From contig NC_057764.1 of NCBI RefSeq assembly GCF_010389155.1, forward strand, positions 44,276,275 to 44,340,274: DNA of 64,000 nucleotides, read 5' to 3'. The translations under genes were made by a program, and so were the position numbers. This stretch comes from Erigeron canadensis. Taxonomy: Eukaryota; Streptophyta; Magnoliopsida; Asterales; Asteraceae. Within the stretch, counting starts at the first letter, position 1, and each line of letters starts with the position of its first letter. A model generated the notes under the pieces. That model did no database searches, had not been told where the DNA came from, and saw nothing but the letters and a program-made list of their open reading frames with translations. Below, in pieces: positions 33,939-46,283 of this stretch.

Positions 33939-36354
33939 AATCTGGAAATCTAGATACTGCAGCCGTTCTTCAACAACTGCTGCTACTAATAATAATCAAA
34001 TCCACTCTTATAGTTGGGTTTTTACGTTTGATTACTAGTTACAATGTAAATTAAGATACTTTGAAATGTTGGATCGCTTATGTATGCCATCTTTGCATCT
34101 TAATCAGATGTATTGTACTATGGAATTTAGAATGTGTGCTTCTGGTAGATTTTAGTCTTTTCCTTTATGAGTTGCATCTTAACTTGGTACTTTGTGACAA
34201 AGATAGTCTTTATCATTGCTGATAAAAGCAAACTCTTTTTCTTCAAGAACGGCCTGATGAAATCAAAGTGATTAGCTTTCTTTGGGTAAAAATAGAGATC
34301 ATTTCTCGGGATTATTATGTGACAATTGGAAATCTTTAGAGTTGGCTTATGTGGTATTGCAATGTATTCATAGTATTGTCGTCAAATATGCACTCTAATA
34401 AACTCTTGTAACTTTTTATCTAAGCTTTTTGCTAAACAAAGTAATGAATCTGGTGGCCCTTCTAAACAAAAGATCGAAGAGATAGGGATGGGACGTGGGT
34501 GCTCAGACCGAATAGCCCACCCATCACCCAGACACCCATTAGGGGGTGCCTTATACCGTTCGTCCCCCGCTCGTCCACCTCCTAGGTACGAGTTCTACCC
34601 CACGGTTTTGACTCGTCCTTGACTTGTCCGACCCTCACTCGTCCGTCCACGCACGAGTTGCTTGAAGTTTTGTATTTTTTGTATTTTTTTCCCAACGACT
34701 AGTAAAGTTTTTTTTTAAATTAACATATTTGGTCCATTGAATTCAAAAAAACAAATATCGCCTTTTGACAACTTATTCTATTTAACTTTTACACAAAATT
34801 ACATAAATTCATCTTATTAATAACGAAACACGTTACATAATTAAAAACACATTACATAATTATAACACATTACGTAATAAAAAAAAAACTCCATCACTAA
34901 AACACATTACATAATAACTACTCATGACGATTTTCGAGTGACATATTTCCTATGTCCTGGTGAGCGTTTAGGTCGAGCCACCATTGGTCATGTTTCGGCA
35001 ATCTGACATCTTCGACGATTTTGTCTTCACCGCAATTATCATGGTACGATTCGGACCAAGTGCATTCGTCTCCCAACATGTCCATGGAATCGTGTTTATA
35101 TAGTGATAATAATGTTAGCCGTTTAGGGGCTTAAGTTGTAATTTATTTAAATGTTTGGCCGTTTGAGGGACTCAATATGTAAAACAAATTAATGAATTTG
35201 TTGACCATTCTAAATAAAAGACAGAAGAGATAGGGACGGGACATAAGGGCGCTCGAACCGAAACCATCACCTAGACACCCATTACTTCGTGGAATTCTTT
35301 ATTTTCTCAAATTATCACTCACAGTCAAAGGGTTTCACTTTATAATCATATTACATTATGGCCATGTCAAATACACGAGTTATTTATAACAATTTCAATA
35401 TAAAATATATTGTTAATTATGTAATTTTAAGTAAAAGTGTATGTAAGATCTAATCAAAAGAACATATAATTCTAAACATTGAATGTTTATAGGTGGCAAA
35501 TTAGCAGACAGTTTAGGCCAAACTTCATAGCCACTCATGAAACATAGTTTGCTATTTTTTTAAGATAGGCGTTCCCGTGGAATTATTTTTCTATTGGTGT
35601 GCGTAGTGCCTATTGATTAGTGACATTCAAGGGTAATGCTGTCTTCATTATTTTGTTCCATACATATTTACTACTACTTAAATTTATACGTTTTTTATAG
35701 GGATACTATCCCCATTTTGATGGTAATGGTGGATCCGGTGATATGAAAAAGGTTGGATTGTGTGGACTATAGTTAAAGAGAGGCTCGACCTTGACTTGGA
35801 TTTGAAGAAAAGATTGTTGGATACAAATTCAATCGTTATAGGAAGATATAAGTCTTATCCAACAGACAATCTGATTGGTGGATTACCAAAAAAGGATCTT
35901 TTGAAATTTTGAATTGGAAGTCTTCAAACATACCCAAACCATATCAGACACCGAATTATGAACATATAAAATTTTGAACATATAACTTTTATCTCAAAGC
36001 AATTCACAAGAACAATATAAAATACCGAAAACTATTGCTATGAGATTTCTCTTATTCGTACAAAAAGATGTCATCTTGCTCATCATGGGATGGAACAAGA
36101 CATTATTAACAAATAAACAAACAAGAACCCAATTTTTGAAAGTAGTAGCAAGTTATTGAACTTTTGGAGTCCATTAAAACGGTACATAACCTGGGATAAT
36201 AATGAGGACCCGGAGATCACAACTCCAAAGAACAGTAAATTAAAACCGTTTGATTTGTCCTCGTATGAGAGACTATAGACACAAAAAACTAAGTCATATC
36301 ATATTCAAAAAAATGTACTCCACAAAGGGAAGTACACGAGAAGAGATGAGAGGA
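33939..36354. other. Intergenic DNA with direct repeats and transposon relics
   Basis: An 80-bp direct repeat, (C/A)CTTCTAAACAAAAGA..GAAGAGATAGGGAYGGGAC..ACACCCATTA, occurs at about 34458-34543 and 35207-35284. Between the copies is AT-rich DNA and a relic matching 30400-30450. At about 35578-35640 a short stretch (ATTTTTCTATTGGTGTGCG...CTATTGATTAGTGACATTCAAG) matches the start of PRP3 intron 1 (15042-15082). No gene found. Confidence 0.5.
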
Positions 36355-37687
36355 CTACATGCCCTGATCGACGAGATAATCACCCAACCTCTCCACAATC
36401 ATGTTGCATTGTCCAGGAGCCACGGGCTCATCATAGATGCCGAACACCATGGCTTGTCCAGTTTTCTTGATGCAGATCCCTCCAGCTCCCTACCAAATAT
36501 TACTACTAGTTATGCGCCAATACTTAAAATTGCATTGAGCTTCAAAGTTTATATAAAAAAAATCACGAATTAGCAGTCATTTAACAAATAAATGAAACAT
36601 AAAATGCCAATTAGTTAAAGCAACGTTACATTCACATCAAACTTCTAATATATTTTTGTTTCAAATGACGAAATCTTAACTAGTTTTGGTACATGTATGC
36701 AACACTTATATGCGTTGAGCCATCGAAGGGGTGTGTATTACCTTCTTTCCACGAATGACGGCTCCAGGCTCGCCTTGGATCACCATGTACTTTGCACCAC
36801 CAAGGAATAAACCCGTGGGGGCAAGATTGCCGGGTTCATTGAATTCTTTGACAATAGCATTAATCTCCTCTGGCTTAAACTGCACCAAAAATATACAAGG
36901 CAGGAAAGCAAGTATGAAATATGTGAAACTGATAAGTAAAAAGAATCATATATGGCCATGTTGTGTAATAGACATATTAAAACTAGTCCACCCATAAATC
37001 TGATAACTAGAACGGCATACACAAACCGGCCATTATCCTGTTACAAGACTTGATTTTTTGGCACACAATAATAATGGTCCTAAAAGGGTTATTCTAAAAT
37101 GTAGGTGCAATAGGTGAAGTCGGTTTTTAACTAAAATATATAATTCTTCATCCCAAAATGATAAAATTTCGACACTGCCCTATTGGAGATTCCAACTACA
37201 AGTATGTGACCTTAGGAATTAGGTTGTATGCAATGTTTTTATTTGTATATAATTTTAGAAGCTTCTGGTTTATTTAATGCCTAATATAGCATGACCATGT
37301 CTATCAAACTTAAATATAGACGATTAATAATGTAACATTAACCGATCACAACCATAGGTCTGTGCTTAGGAATGTAATCTACACATTTAAGAGGTTATTA
37401 TATTCAATGTACAAAACTATATATATGCACGTAACAACATCTTAGATATATAGCCCCAGGGGATATGTCGTTCAAACGTACATTTTGGTAGATATTAGAC
37501 CATAGAAGAAGTAATGTCAATTCGTCCACGTACGTACAGAAGAATTATAAAAACAGACCTGAGGGAAGGAAGCACTCTTAGCCCAAACGGTACCATCAGT
37601 ACCAAAGATAGCGGCAGAGGAGAGATGCTGACCGGTACCTTCGATGTCACACATCAAATGCTCATCAACGTAAGTTTGCCACGACAT
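36355..37687 (-). CDS. Profilin B (133 aa)
   Basis: Three phase-0 exons on the minus strand: 37687-37559 (43 codons), 36879-36742 (46 codons) and 36489-36355 (44 codons plus TAG). Signatures include [19 protein letters not shown] at the start, [19 protein letters not shown], then [20 protein letters not shown] and [13 protein letters not shown] at the end. The two cysteines typical of pollen profilins (in LMCDIEG and PGQCNM) are present. It binds actin monomers and poly-proline partners in the cytosol. Intron positions equal those of profilin A, so the pair arose by gene duplication, now separated by about 14 kb with the unrecognised gene between them. Of the two, this copy is closer to the usual plant consensus and to daisy-family pollen profilins as I recall them. 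Intact frame. Confidence 0.96.
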
Positions 37688-39281
37688 TTTGAGAGAGAAA
37701 AAGATGGTCTTGTTTGCGTGCTTTGTTTGTGATTGTTTGGAAACGGATGAAATTGTTGCGAGTCTGGATATTGAAAGGAAATGTGAGATTTAAAGTAGAA
37801 TATTTAAGGTTAATTTGTAGAGAAGACCACTTTTCTCGCTAATGTCCATATTTTGCTTCCATTCAATTACCTTCATTCAAGCTTTGCCTTTTTTCAAGGA
37901 CTTCCCTTGGTAACTTTTCCACAAACAAATGAACAATGTATCCAAAAATAGCCATGTTGATACTACTACTACATACAAGACAAAGTAGAAATATGTAATT
38001 TGATGATGAAAAAAAGAAAATGTTAAACATAAAGTAGGCTGGTTATTAATATAATATTCATATACTCACACGATTAGAGGTGTAGAGGCGGCAGCGGTGG
38101 TGACAGTGACGGGTGGCAGCGGTAGCAATGTTGTGATTAATGTAAAGGTAATTGATGTAAAGGAAATTAGTGTAGTTATTTAAAAGTTAAAGGTAAATGT
38201 TGTAAAATTAAGAGTATTATAGGTATTTCAAGTATATATTATAAATATCTTAAGAGGAGATAATTGAAATAGTGAATAAAAAAGGAGAAACATTTTGTTA
38301 TTACCACCAACTTAGTTGAAAAACATGTTTTATGATGGAATAAGATATATTGTATGATAAAGGCTACATAAGTGTCAGTTGATTCATGTACATAAAATTT
38401 GGTAACGCTACATTCACTAACAAATGTTTACAAACAAAACTTATAAAAATACATAACATCAATAACCACCAATAAAATTAAATTTATTTTCTCTATCTTG
38501 ATTCACTTTTCTTTAATATTGGTCCACATGGGTTTGTAAACTTTTTTAGTAAACCTATGTTCATAACTATATCATTTCTCAATAAATTAACTTCGTTAAG
38601 TTTAACCGTTCAACTAAATTGGTCAAGCGAGTTTTTGGAATGTAACCTGGAGCGACTTTGACGCTTTGTGAATTAAATTGTAGAGCCGTTAGTGAATGTT
38701 TCGATTGAGCGATTCAGTCTTTTACTCCTTTTTCCACCACCACAAGTTCAATTAATTTAAATTTTGGTTTTTAATTACATTTATGAATGTTTCCTTGTCT
38801 AAAACCTGTTACACATATTGTGAATCTGAGTGTTTCCGTACATGACACTGCCTTGTCCAAAAAACTCGTAACCATTATGACCCGTTACCCAAGCCCGCCC
38901 ATGATGACAGGGCAAGTTTTCAATTGTTTCTTTTGATTTCATCGAAGAGTTCTTTCAAAATGGAAGAACGTCGACAGTTTACAACTTTGTGTTTATTGCT
39001 AAATTAACAATACATATAGCAATTATTATGTGAAGCGTAAACAAAATAGGTTCCATGTCTGCAGTTTATTAATATGTTAGCTTCTATTGTTCAGTTTGCC
39101 GATCATACAACTGCAGTGAAGACAACCTTTATAGACACTTCTGCTATGCTATTGCTTGGAACGAAATGTAAGTAGTCAATGAACTTAGATACACTGATCT
39201 ACATATTCTGCCTTGTTAGTATCAAAATGTCTTTGGGTTTAACATACAACTGCTCAAGAATAAAGACAGAAAATAACAAAA
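37688..39281. other. Profilin B promoter side and Derlin 3' side, no gene
   Basis: The first 150 bp are the 5' leader and promoter of profilin B on the minus strand. A probable small MITE occupies about 38404-38575: ATTCACTAACAAATGTTTACAAAC near its left end is matched, inverted, by GTTTGTAAACTTTTTTAGTAAACC near its right end. The remaining DNA is AT-rich without clear features. The 3' untranslated region of Derlin should fall just below 39282. Confidence 0.5.
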
Positions 39282-42200
39282 TTACCCACCGACACGGTAA
39301 GATCTTCCTCTAAATACTCCACTGGTGTTGCTGGTTGTTTGAGGCTGGGTACTTGCTGGAGCTCCAATTCTATACCTTGCAACGATTTTACGTCTAACAG
39401 GTGATGAGTCAAGGAATTTCAGAGAGGGATATTAAAAAAACCGCACCTATTACCATCTGCTTGATGCTTATATTTGGAGTGCAGAATGAAAGTGACGATT
39501 ACAACAATTTACATAGATATGGGATGATTAGGGCTAGTTATAATCTTATAAGGGTCAAATGGGCAACAATGAAAGATCAAAAAAAGAAGTCAAAATGGAA
39601 ACGGATCAAACAGGTTGACATTATGCAAACAAACTCCTAACTCGTATTATGCCATAAAATACATACATATATATAGGGTAAGGTTCATGTGAGAATTTAC
39701 TTTTTTCAATTAACATATTTAACATGAAGTGGGTGAAAACTGTTCCATGTCAACCTAACCTAACCCGCACCAAGATCACCTGTTTTGACTTTTGACATGT
39801 TAGCCCACCAGCCCATCACTACCTCTAGTGCACTCTGCACTCCTATACTTTAGAGAGAGCTGGTGGATAGACAAATAGATCATGGGAAAAAACAGATTCA
39901 TATGTAAACGGTAAGCAAGAACCATGCAAAAAGGATACAACCACATTGGAGTCTGCAATATGTTCTTTCCTCCAGCCAAAGGATGTAGGACTGTGAGAAA
40001 GTAATACAGATGCCCTGCTAAAATTCCACACAGATCTGGCCAAATTGGTGAACCAAATATGACATCCAGAGCAAGCATGGCCCATGGCAAATAGAATGCC
40101 TGCAAGTCAATAACGGGCTTGAATGACTCAAAAAATAATAAAGAAAAAACAGATGTATGGTTTTGAGACTTACAAAACCGTAGTCAATCACACAAGGTTT
40201 ATTTGCCAAACGTAATTTTGTCAATAATAAACAAACATATACCATACAGAAAAGACATACCTTAAGTTGCACAAGGCCATATATGTTGATATTGGCAGTT
40301 GGAAATTCTCTGCTCCACACATAGAGGAGCATAAACACCAGTGACACCCCCATAAAGAACGACTCAAAGAAAGGAATGGCAGCCAATACCTAAACAATTA
40401 AATATGCAGGCAACTGGGTAAATCTAGAGGGGGCAGTAAATAACAACAACATGGATATCACGAACTTGCGAGGGCCTTGCACGAAACCAAACCGCCCCAT
40501 CAAGGAAAGATATCTTGAAAAAGATGCTTAGACGTAAGTTTAGAAGGGTAAAAAAAAGTCAGGACACAAAGTTGTAAGAACAATAGATGCATAGCTTTCT
40601 TACGACTCTAATATGAACTCATGACATATTGACATCTCATAACATACACCACTACTTGATGGGGCTCAAAACTCAAGTGAGTTGCCAGTCAAAAGGAACT
40701 TGGGACAAATAGGTGAGTTTTGCGACGGGTCAGGTTGGGTTGACCCAAAAAACCTTTTTTTTTTACCAAAAACTTTAATAGCCGATTTATAATTAGTGAC
40801 TCGTGTATGATTAAGACATTATATAATTTAAATACTACTCCTAATTATCTGGATAGAATGATTTAGGATGTTTCAACAATAATCAAATACATTCTGGCCG
40901 AACTTTGACACTCTTATTCTGTTTCTTTGTAATCTTATATTTAACTTTACGCCTTTGACATGTTAGATATAAAATACACCCCAAAGGCCCAAACTGACTG
41001 ACTGATCCTGCACCATCATAACTCTCAAGGATAATCATACAGAAAGTCGCGTTATAATGGCGTACCAAAAGTACCGATGATCCAAATATCATCATCCATA
41101 GGAAGTCTGCTGTGCGCCTGTTAAATGGTCCATTTTCCAATTGAACTCCATATCTTAATCTAAAAAGAATTCCAAATAGATTAGAGCACGTCCATGTAAA
41201 CGATATATGCTCATAGGTCGAATACTACTTGTTAGACTTGCACAGTCATACAAGAGTTGACCAATGCAATTCGATGTGTAGGATAAGAAGTCATTCTGTT
41301 TACTCACATCATTAATAGACGGATCCCAAAATTTATAGAGAACGGGCCAAGAAAGATGAAATTTGTAACCAGCCTCCACACCTGACAGATCAAGGTAGAA
41401 CCAAATGACAATAAAATTGACTGGAAAATGATAAAAGCAATGAACATACAAATCAACCAAATAACCAAATTAATGTTTTTATATCCAACACACTCACACG
41501 GATTCCTTTAGAAAATAAACATCAACCAAAAACACAATGCATATATAGAGGGCTATATGCTCATGTGTGTTCTTACTTTCAAAATATAGCCATTTAATGT
41601 TTCTTACTGTTTCTGACAAGCCTGTACTTGGTTGGAGTATGACTCATTTTCAAACAATAACTAAGTTTGCAAAAATGCCTTTTATTATGGCCAAGTTTTA
41701 TTGCAAAGAGTTTAACGTAGACAAATGATAAACGCCTAGAATGCATGATCTTAAGATGTAAAATCGAATTGTTTTGTGAAGCTTAATAGACGATTAGGGG
41801 TACCTTTATGTTTGTTAAGTGTTTCGGGCACTAGGTGATGAAATGGAGCTAATTGAATCAAGAAACGAGTCAAGGAACCAAGAAGCAAAAAATCTGGAAT
41901 TTTGAAGAAACAAAGGGCGTAACTTACGCCAGACTTGGTAGTAGGTTACGCAGTTGAAAATACAAGGAGCGTAACTTACGCCCAGGGGGGTAGTAGGTTA
42001 CACCAGTTGCTGCACAGAAATCCGATTTTTTGGGTTTTATTTAATTTTCAGTTTATATCATATCTTGGACGACTTGTGGAAGTTACCACTCATATTTTCT
42101 CATCCCTGGAGCAGTTCCTAACATTCCCAAGACCCCAATTTCATCATCAAATCACAATTCCATGGAGATTAAAGCCTTAATTGAAGAATCAATTATGATA

Positions 42201-44922
42201 TCAATGATGAAGATTTTAGGCTAATTCTCTTTTGATCATTCTCATGTGGACAATTATGTAAGACAATTGTATTCAATTTTTCTTATGTTCATGTTGGATT
42301 AGATGTTTAATTTCTCATTAGCTTTTTAACATCTAATGTTGTTTGGATTGTTTGAATGATTACTAGTTTATAACTTTGAATGAATTCCATCTATCTTTTG
42401 ATTTCAAATTATTGTTAATCAATTATTATTGGAAGAATCTCTTATGAACTTGTAATCTTGTTAATAAATAGATAATTTAGTTGTGTCAATTCCCCGGATT
42501 TCATTATCGTGAATCATCACAACCTAATTGATTAGTTCTTAGCATTCATTCAATCCAAGCTTATAACGAATCATGTCTATGTGATTTCCAACGAACATAA
42601 GTTAGGTTATACTTTTGAAAACATAATTTGAAGCATGAGAATGATCTCCTTTATTATCATTGTTTAATTTGATAATTTCATAATCAGTTTTAGTTTTTAA
42701 TCAAATCAAATCAACAATCAATCGGTTTTAAGTTTATGTCTAGATTAATTAATTCTTGTAACTTGTTTAACACTTTCCCATGATTCCCTGTGGAAACGAT
42801 ACTCGACTTACCGTAGCTAATTAGTGGTATTTAGTTTATATTTTTGATCGGTCCAACGACAACGATCAACAAATTTACCAAAATATTAACTAAAGAAAGT
42901 CATCTAAGCTATGAAATAGTTTACATTCAACGCTGTCACTTTTTGTTCACTGGGTAAAATGAAGAACAAATATTCCAGTCAGGAATAATGGTGCTAGAAA
43001 GTTAGAAGTGCCTACTGCCATTTGACTAAAAAAAAGGTAGGCAGAATGCACGAAACCCAGAATGAGTACTATGTACAAGTTGGAATGAGATTCAATTAAG
43101 AAATAAACTCCTTCTCATCTCTATCATATATATAACAATAAGATACACGTATATGAAACCTTGTGTCAGGAAGATACAGGTCACGCGTCTGTTGGACTAC
43201 TTCTATTCAGTAAATTAAACTATGACATGTTCAAAGTAAAAGTGTACCATATTGGGATCCCCATAATGGCATGGTAATAGCCTACACGAAGGGCAAAACT
43301 CATACCTTATAATTAATTTAACTTAAAGTAGGATAACTTTTGAAGTTAAGTTTATAGAAATCAATAAAGAATGCTAAACTAATGCAGGAAATTTAACATG
43401 AAGCAATCATATCCACAATAATTAGAATGTTTTCTACTTCTAATGTTATGATTAAAATTCGATAAGCTTGTCATAACTTATAACAAAGCCGATACCTGAA
43501 GACGATAGAACACTTCCCCATAGATCAATGCAATATAGTAAATAGGCAATAGCTTCAATGTGGCTAGTGTTGTAGCTGCCAAACACAACGTACCATAAGC
43601 CTTGCTTATAGGTGGGAGTGAATTGTAGAATCTGTGTCAATAGATGCATAAGATGCGTTAATGAACGAATATTGAGCCATATAAGTAAAAGTCCAAACAG
43701 AACTTTAAATAAATGGGTCAAGTTATATATAATTTAACAACATGAACTGTTAATATATAACACAAACATGGACATGGGCCCAAACTCGTAACCAAAAAGG
43801 TTTTTTGATACACCGCAACTTGTAGAACAAGTGACCTCCACAGCAGAAAAGATAGAGGAATTGTCCCTATGCTAAATCCGATTATTCATAAAATCCAAAT
43901 TGATATATTGCTTTCCCTGTATGAGACCGAATACCTCTCAAGTACTTCGAATGTGGTTACTCGTGGTTAAGATAGGTACTAATTTTAGAAAAATTACATT
44001 TATGTTGAAGTTCAAATGTAGTCAACTTCAACAGCTACTATTACACAAGATTGGGGAGAGTGAAGTGTGTTTTCAATATATGTCACGGCATTTCATATCA
44101 GGTCAACGGAAAGATATACATTGATTTCATAACATGCATATCAGTTATCATTAGAAAGTGTGTAATTGTAAACTCTAAATATCTATTCCTATAGGTATAA
44201 AACTCATAATAATCTGCTTGACATGCTTCCTTTTCAGCAGCCAGGTATCATATATATATATATATATATATATATTGCATTTGCTGGCCTAACAGCTATA
44301 CACTGATTATGACATTTCAAGTATGTGTTCACTGCGGAAGTGCGGATATGTCCACCAGATAAAACTCCAAGTAACAGGTAAACCGAGAACAATCATTGCT
44401 GAGGCTACCCAGGGAGAATCGAGGCTTTCGCGAAAAGAAAGCAAGATGGGAAGACGGAGCAATGCAAGCGGCCTAACCAGTATACCCATGGACGTTTCCA
44501 GACTCATTTCCAAAAAACTCCAAATAGACCGACTCTATTACCCCCTTTAGCTATACCAGGATTGACCTCATACATATCACTTGATTATAAGTCCGTGGGG
44601 TGTCCTTTTAGCCTATATTTACTAAACAAACAAATTCAGTTTCAACTATAAGTCTATAACCTCTCCCTTAAGTCTAGATTTATAAACTCTAATTTTCAAA
44701 TCTCTAAGGCGGATTTCTCAATCACTACACAACCATACAAATTCAGATACCAAATATTATTTAGTTGTATCAACTAACTTAAATGAAATTGGCGATATAC
44801 TATAGCAAATGGTTAAGTCACACTTCAATCATTTTCATTGATGTTAAATTAACAAACATTACATATATGAAAAAAAGTATTATGTATATAGAGAAAGGAA
44901 ATTACTCGGCAGGAGATGACAT
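39282..44922 (-). CDS. Derlin (DER1-type ER membrane protein), 240 aa
   Basis: Seven minus-strand exons: 44922-44906, 43631-43496, 41381-41308, 41159-41066, 40389-40261, 40099-39939, 39393-39282. All phases fit and no stop interrupts the frame. Derlins are rhomboid-like pseudoproteases of the ER membrane that help extract misfolded proteins for proteasomal degradation (ERAD). The start MSSPAEFYNSLPPISKAYGT is the plant Derlin N-terminus. The conserved WR motif is VWRLVTNF (Trp53-Arg54). YGVQLENGPFNRRTADFLWM and YVWSREFPTANINIYGLVQL are family blocks. The GxxxG motif is GILAG (Gly174, Gly178) before HLYYFLTVLHPL. The short C-terminal tail ends RGRSYRVGG. First coding exon is only 17 nt and is set by phase and donor. 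Intron 1 (1.27 kb) and intron 2 (2.1 kb, containing a solo LTR) are the long ones. The last donor is GTATCC. Confidence 0.93.
41726..42868. mobile_element. Solo LTR, 1143 bp, in Derlin intron 2
   Basis: Starts TGATAAACGCCTAGAATGCA and ends CAACGACAACGATCA, giving TGAT...ATCA termini. It is flanked by ACAAA at 41721-41725 and 42869-42873, a perfect 5-bp target duplication. Internal GGCGTAACTTACGCC-type repeats (about 41918 and 41970) and CCCTGTGGAAACGATACTCG near the right end are typical of Ty3-class plant LTRs. There is no internal region, so the element was reduced by LTR-LTR recombination. Confidence 0.85.
44248..44276. repeat. (AT)n microsatellite in Derlin intron 1
   Basis: An AT dinucleotide run of about 28 bp. 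Confidence 0.9.
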
Positions 44923-45309
44923 TTGAAGCAGGAATATGGAACGCCAAAGTTTCGATTACTAGTAATTCCTAACAATTATTGATGCTTGAGCAGCTCTCGT
45001 GACACTCAATTCGTTTTCTTTTCGAAACAAATTGTCGATAATAACAGAATTATAACATCGCTGAGATCCAAATCATAGAGTTAGTCGCGCCTTATATGTA
45101 TGACCGGAAAGTTATGACATCATATAAAATGCTTTCATCCTATCGTTATATGACACGTGGTACTTACAAATAAATACTTACGAGTTATATTAAATGTTTT
45201 TTCTTAATGAAAAAGAAAGACACACGCTGACATATGAGGACACGACCCGGCTATTCTAGTGCTAGAAGCTTCGTCACGGTATCTCTCCGTTTATTGGTTC
45301 GGGTTATAA
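44923..45309. promoter_or_regulatory. Upstream region of Derlin
   Basis: On the minus strand this is the 5' leader and promoter side of Derlin. A GACACGTGGTACTT string near 45150 (CACGTG core, a G-box/ACGT element; the minus strand reads CCACGTGTC) is a plausible regulatory site; such ACGT cores also serve bZIP factors of the ER stress response. That link is an inference only. Confidence 0.35.
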
Positions 45310-46283
45310 AGGAAATTTTTCATATATGCCATTACTAAGCTTTTAAATATTATATTTATCCAATTAAATTTTAAAATATTAGAATTACCATTATTAAGAT
45401 ATAAAAATATCATATTTACCCAAATAATTAGATTTAATCAATATATAACATTAAAATCATTAAAATCACTTAAATTATTCAAAATATATTCTCATTTTAC
45501 ACTTATACCCTCTTTTATTAAATTTCTAGTTACATTATACAAAAGAGTTTACAGCAACACTATTATCAACAATTTTCATGGTGTAATATATCAAGTAAAC
45601 GTTTAAAATAGATCAGATATCAAACTTATAACTGTAACTTAGTAAATTATACACTATACATACTAGAAAGACCAGGTTCCTTAAATCTTAGCTACAAGCA
45701 AAAAAAAAAAAAAAAAACAAATGCAGAACAAAATGAAATACAAAAAAGGATGATCTATAAATACAAAACAAAACAAAAAAAAAAATTAATTGCCTAGAAA
45801 GGAAGAATGATCAAAATAAACTAAATGAATATTATCTATTATAGTATGATCTGAATTTGGGAATCATTTTAAATAACCATTTAAAAAGAAATATATAGAA
45901 CTTATCGGATAAAAATGACTTTTTAGAGAATAAGAAAAGTAGTGATTATGATCAAGAGTGCACAAGATATAAATGTTCATCCAACTATGTGATTAATATT
46001 GCGGAAAGAAAAACGCTAAAAATTTGAGACGTAAAGTAAAGATCTATGTTATGTAATTAGGGATTTTAGTTTCATGGACACTAAATAAACGAAGGTATAA
46101 TTGTAAATTAAAAATGTATTTTTAATAACTTGAATGATTTTAATGTTATATATTGATAAAATTTAGTTATTTGGGTAAATATGATATTTTTATATCTTAA
46201 TAATGGCATTTTTGATATTTCAAAAATTAGTTAAATAAATATGATATTTAGAAGTTTAGTAGTGGCACATATGAAATTTTCCC
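45310..46283. mobile_element. Mutator-like miniature element A (about 974 bp)
   Basis: Long terminal inverted repeats (about 150 bp): left GGAAATTTTTCATATATGCC..., right read inward GGGAAAATTTCATATGTGCC.... Both continue through ATTATATTTATCCAATTAAATTTT-like and ACCATTATTAAGATATAAAAATATCATATTTACCC blocks. The flanks share GGTTATAA (45302-45309 and 46284-46291), 8 of a probable 9-bp duplication. Element B (59624-60551) is a homologue in opposite orientation. Non-coding. Confidence 0.75.
45702..45718. repeat. Poly-A run (about 17)
   Basis: A homopolymer inside element A. Confidence 0.8.
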
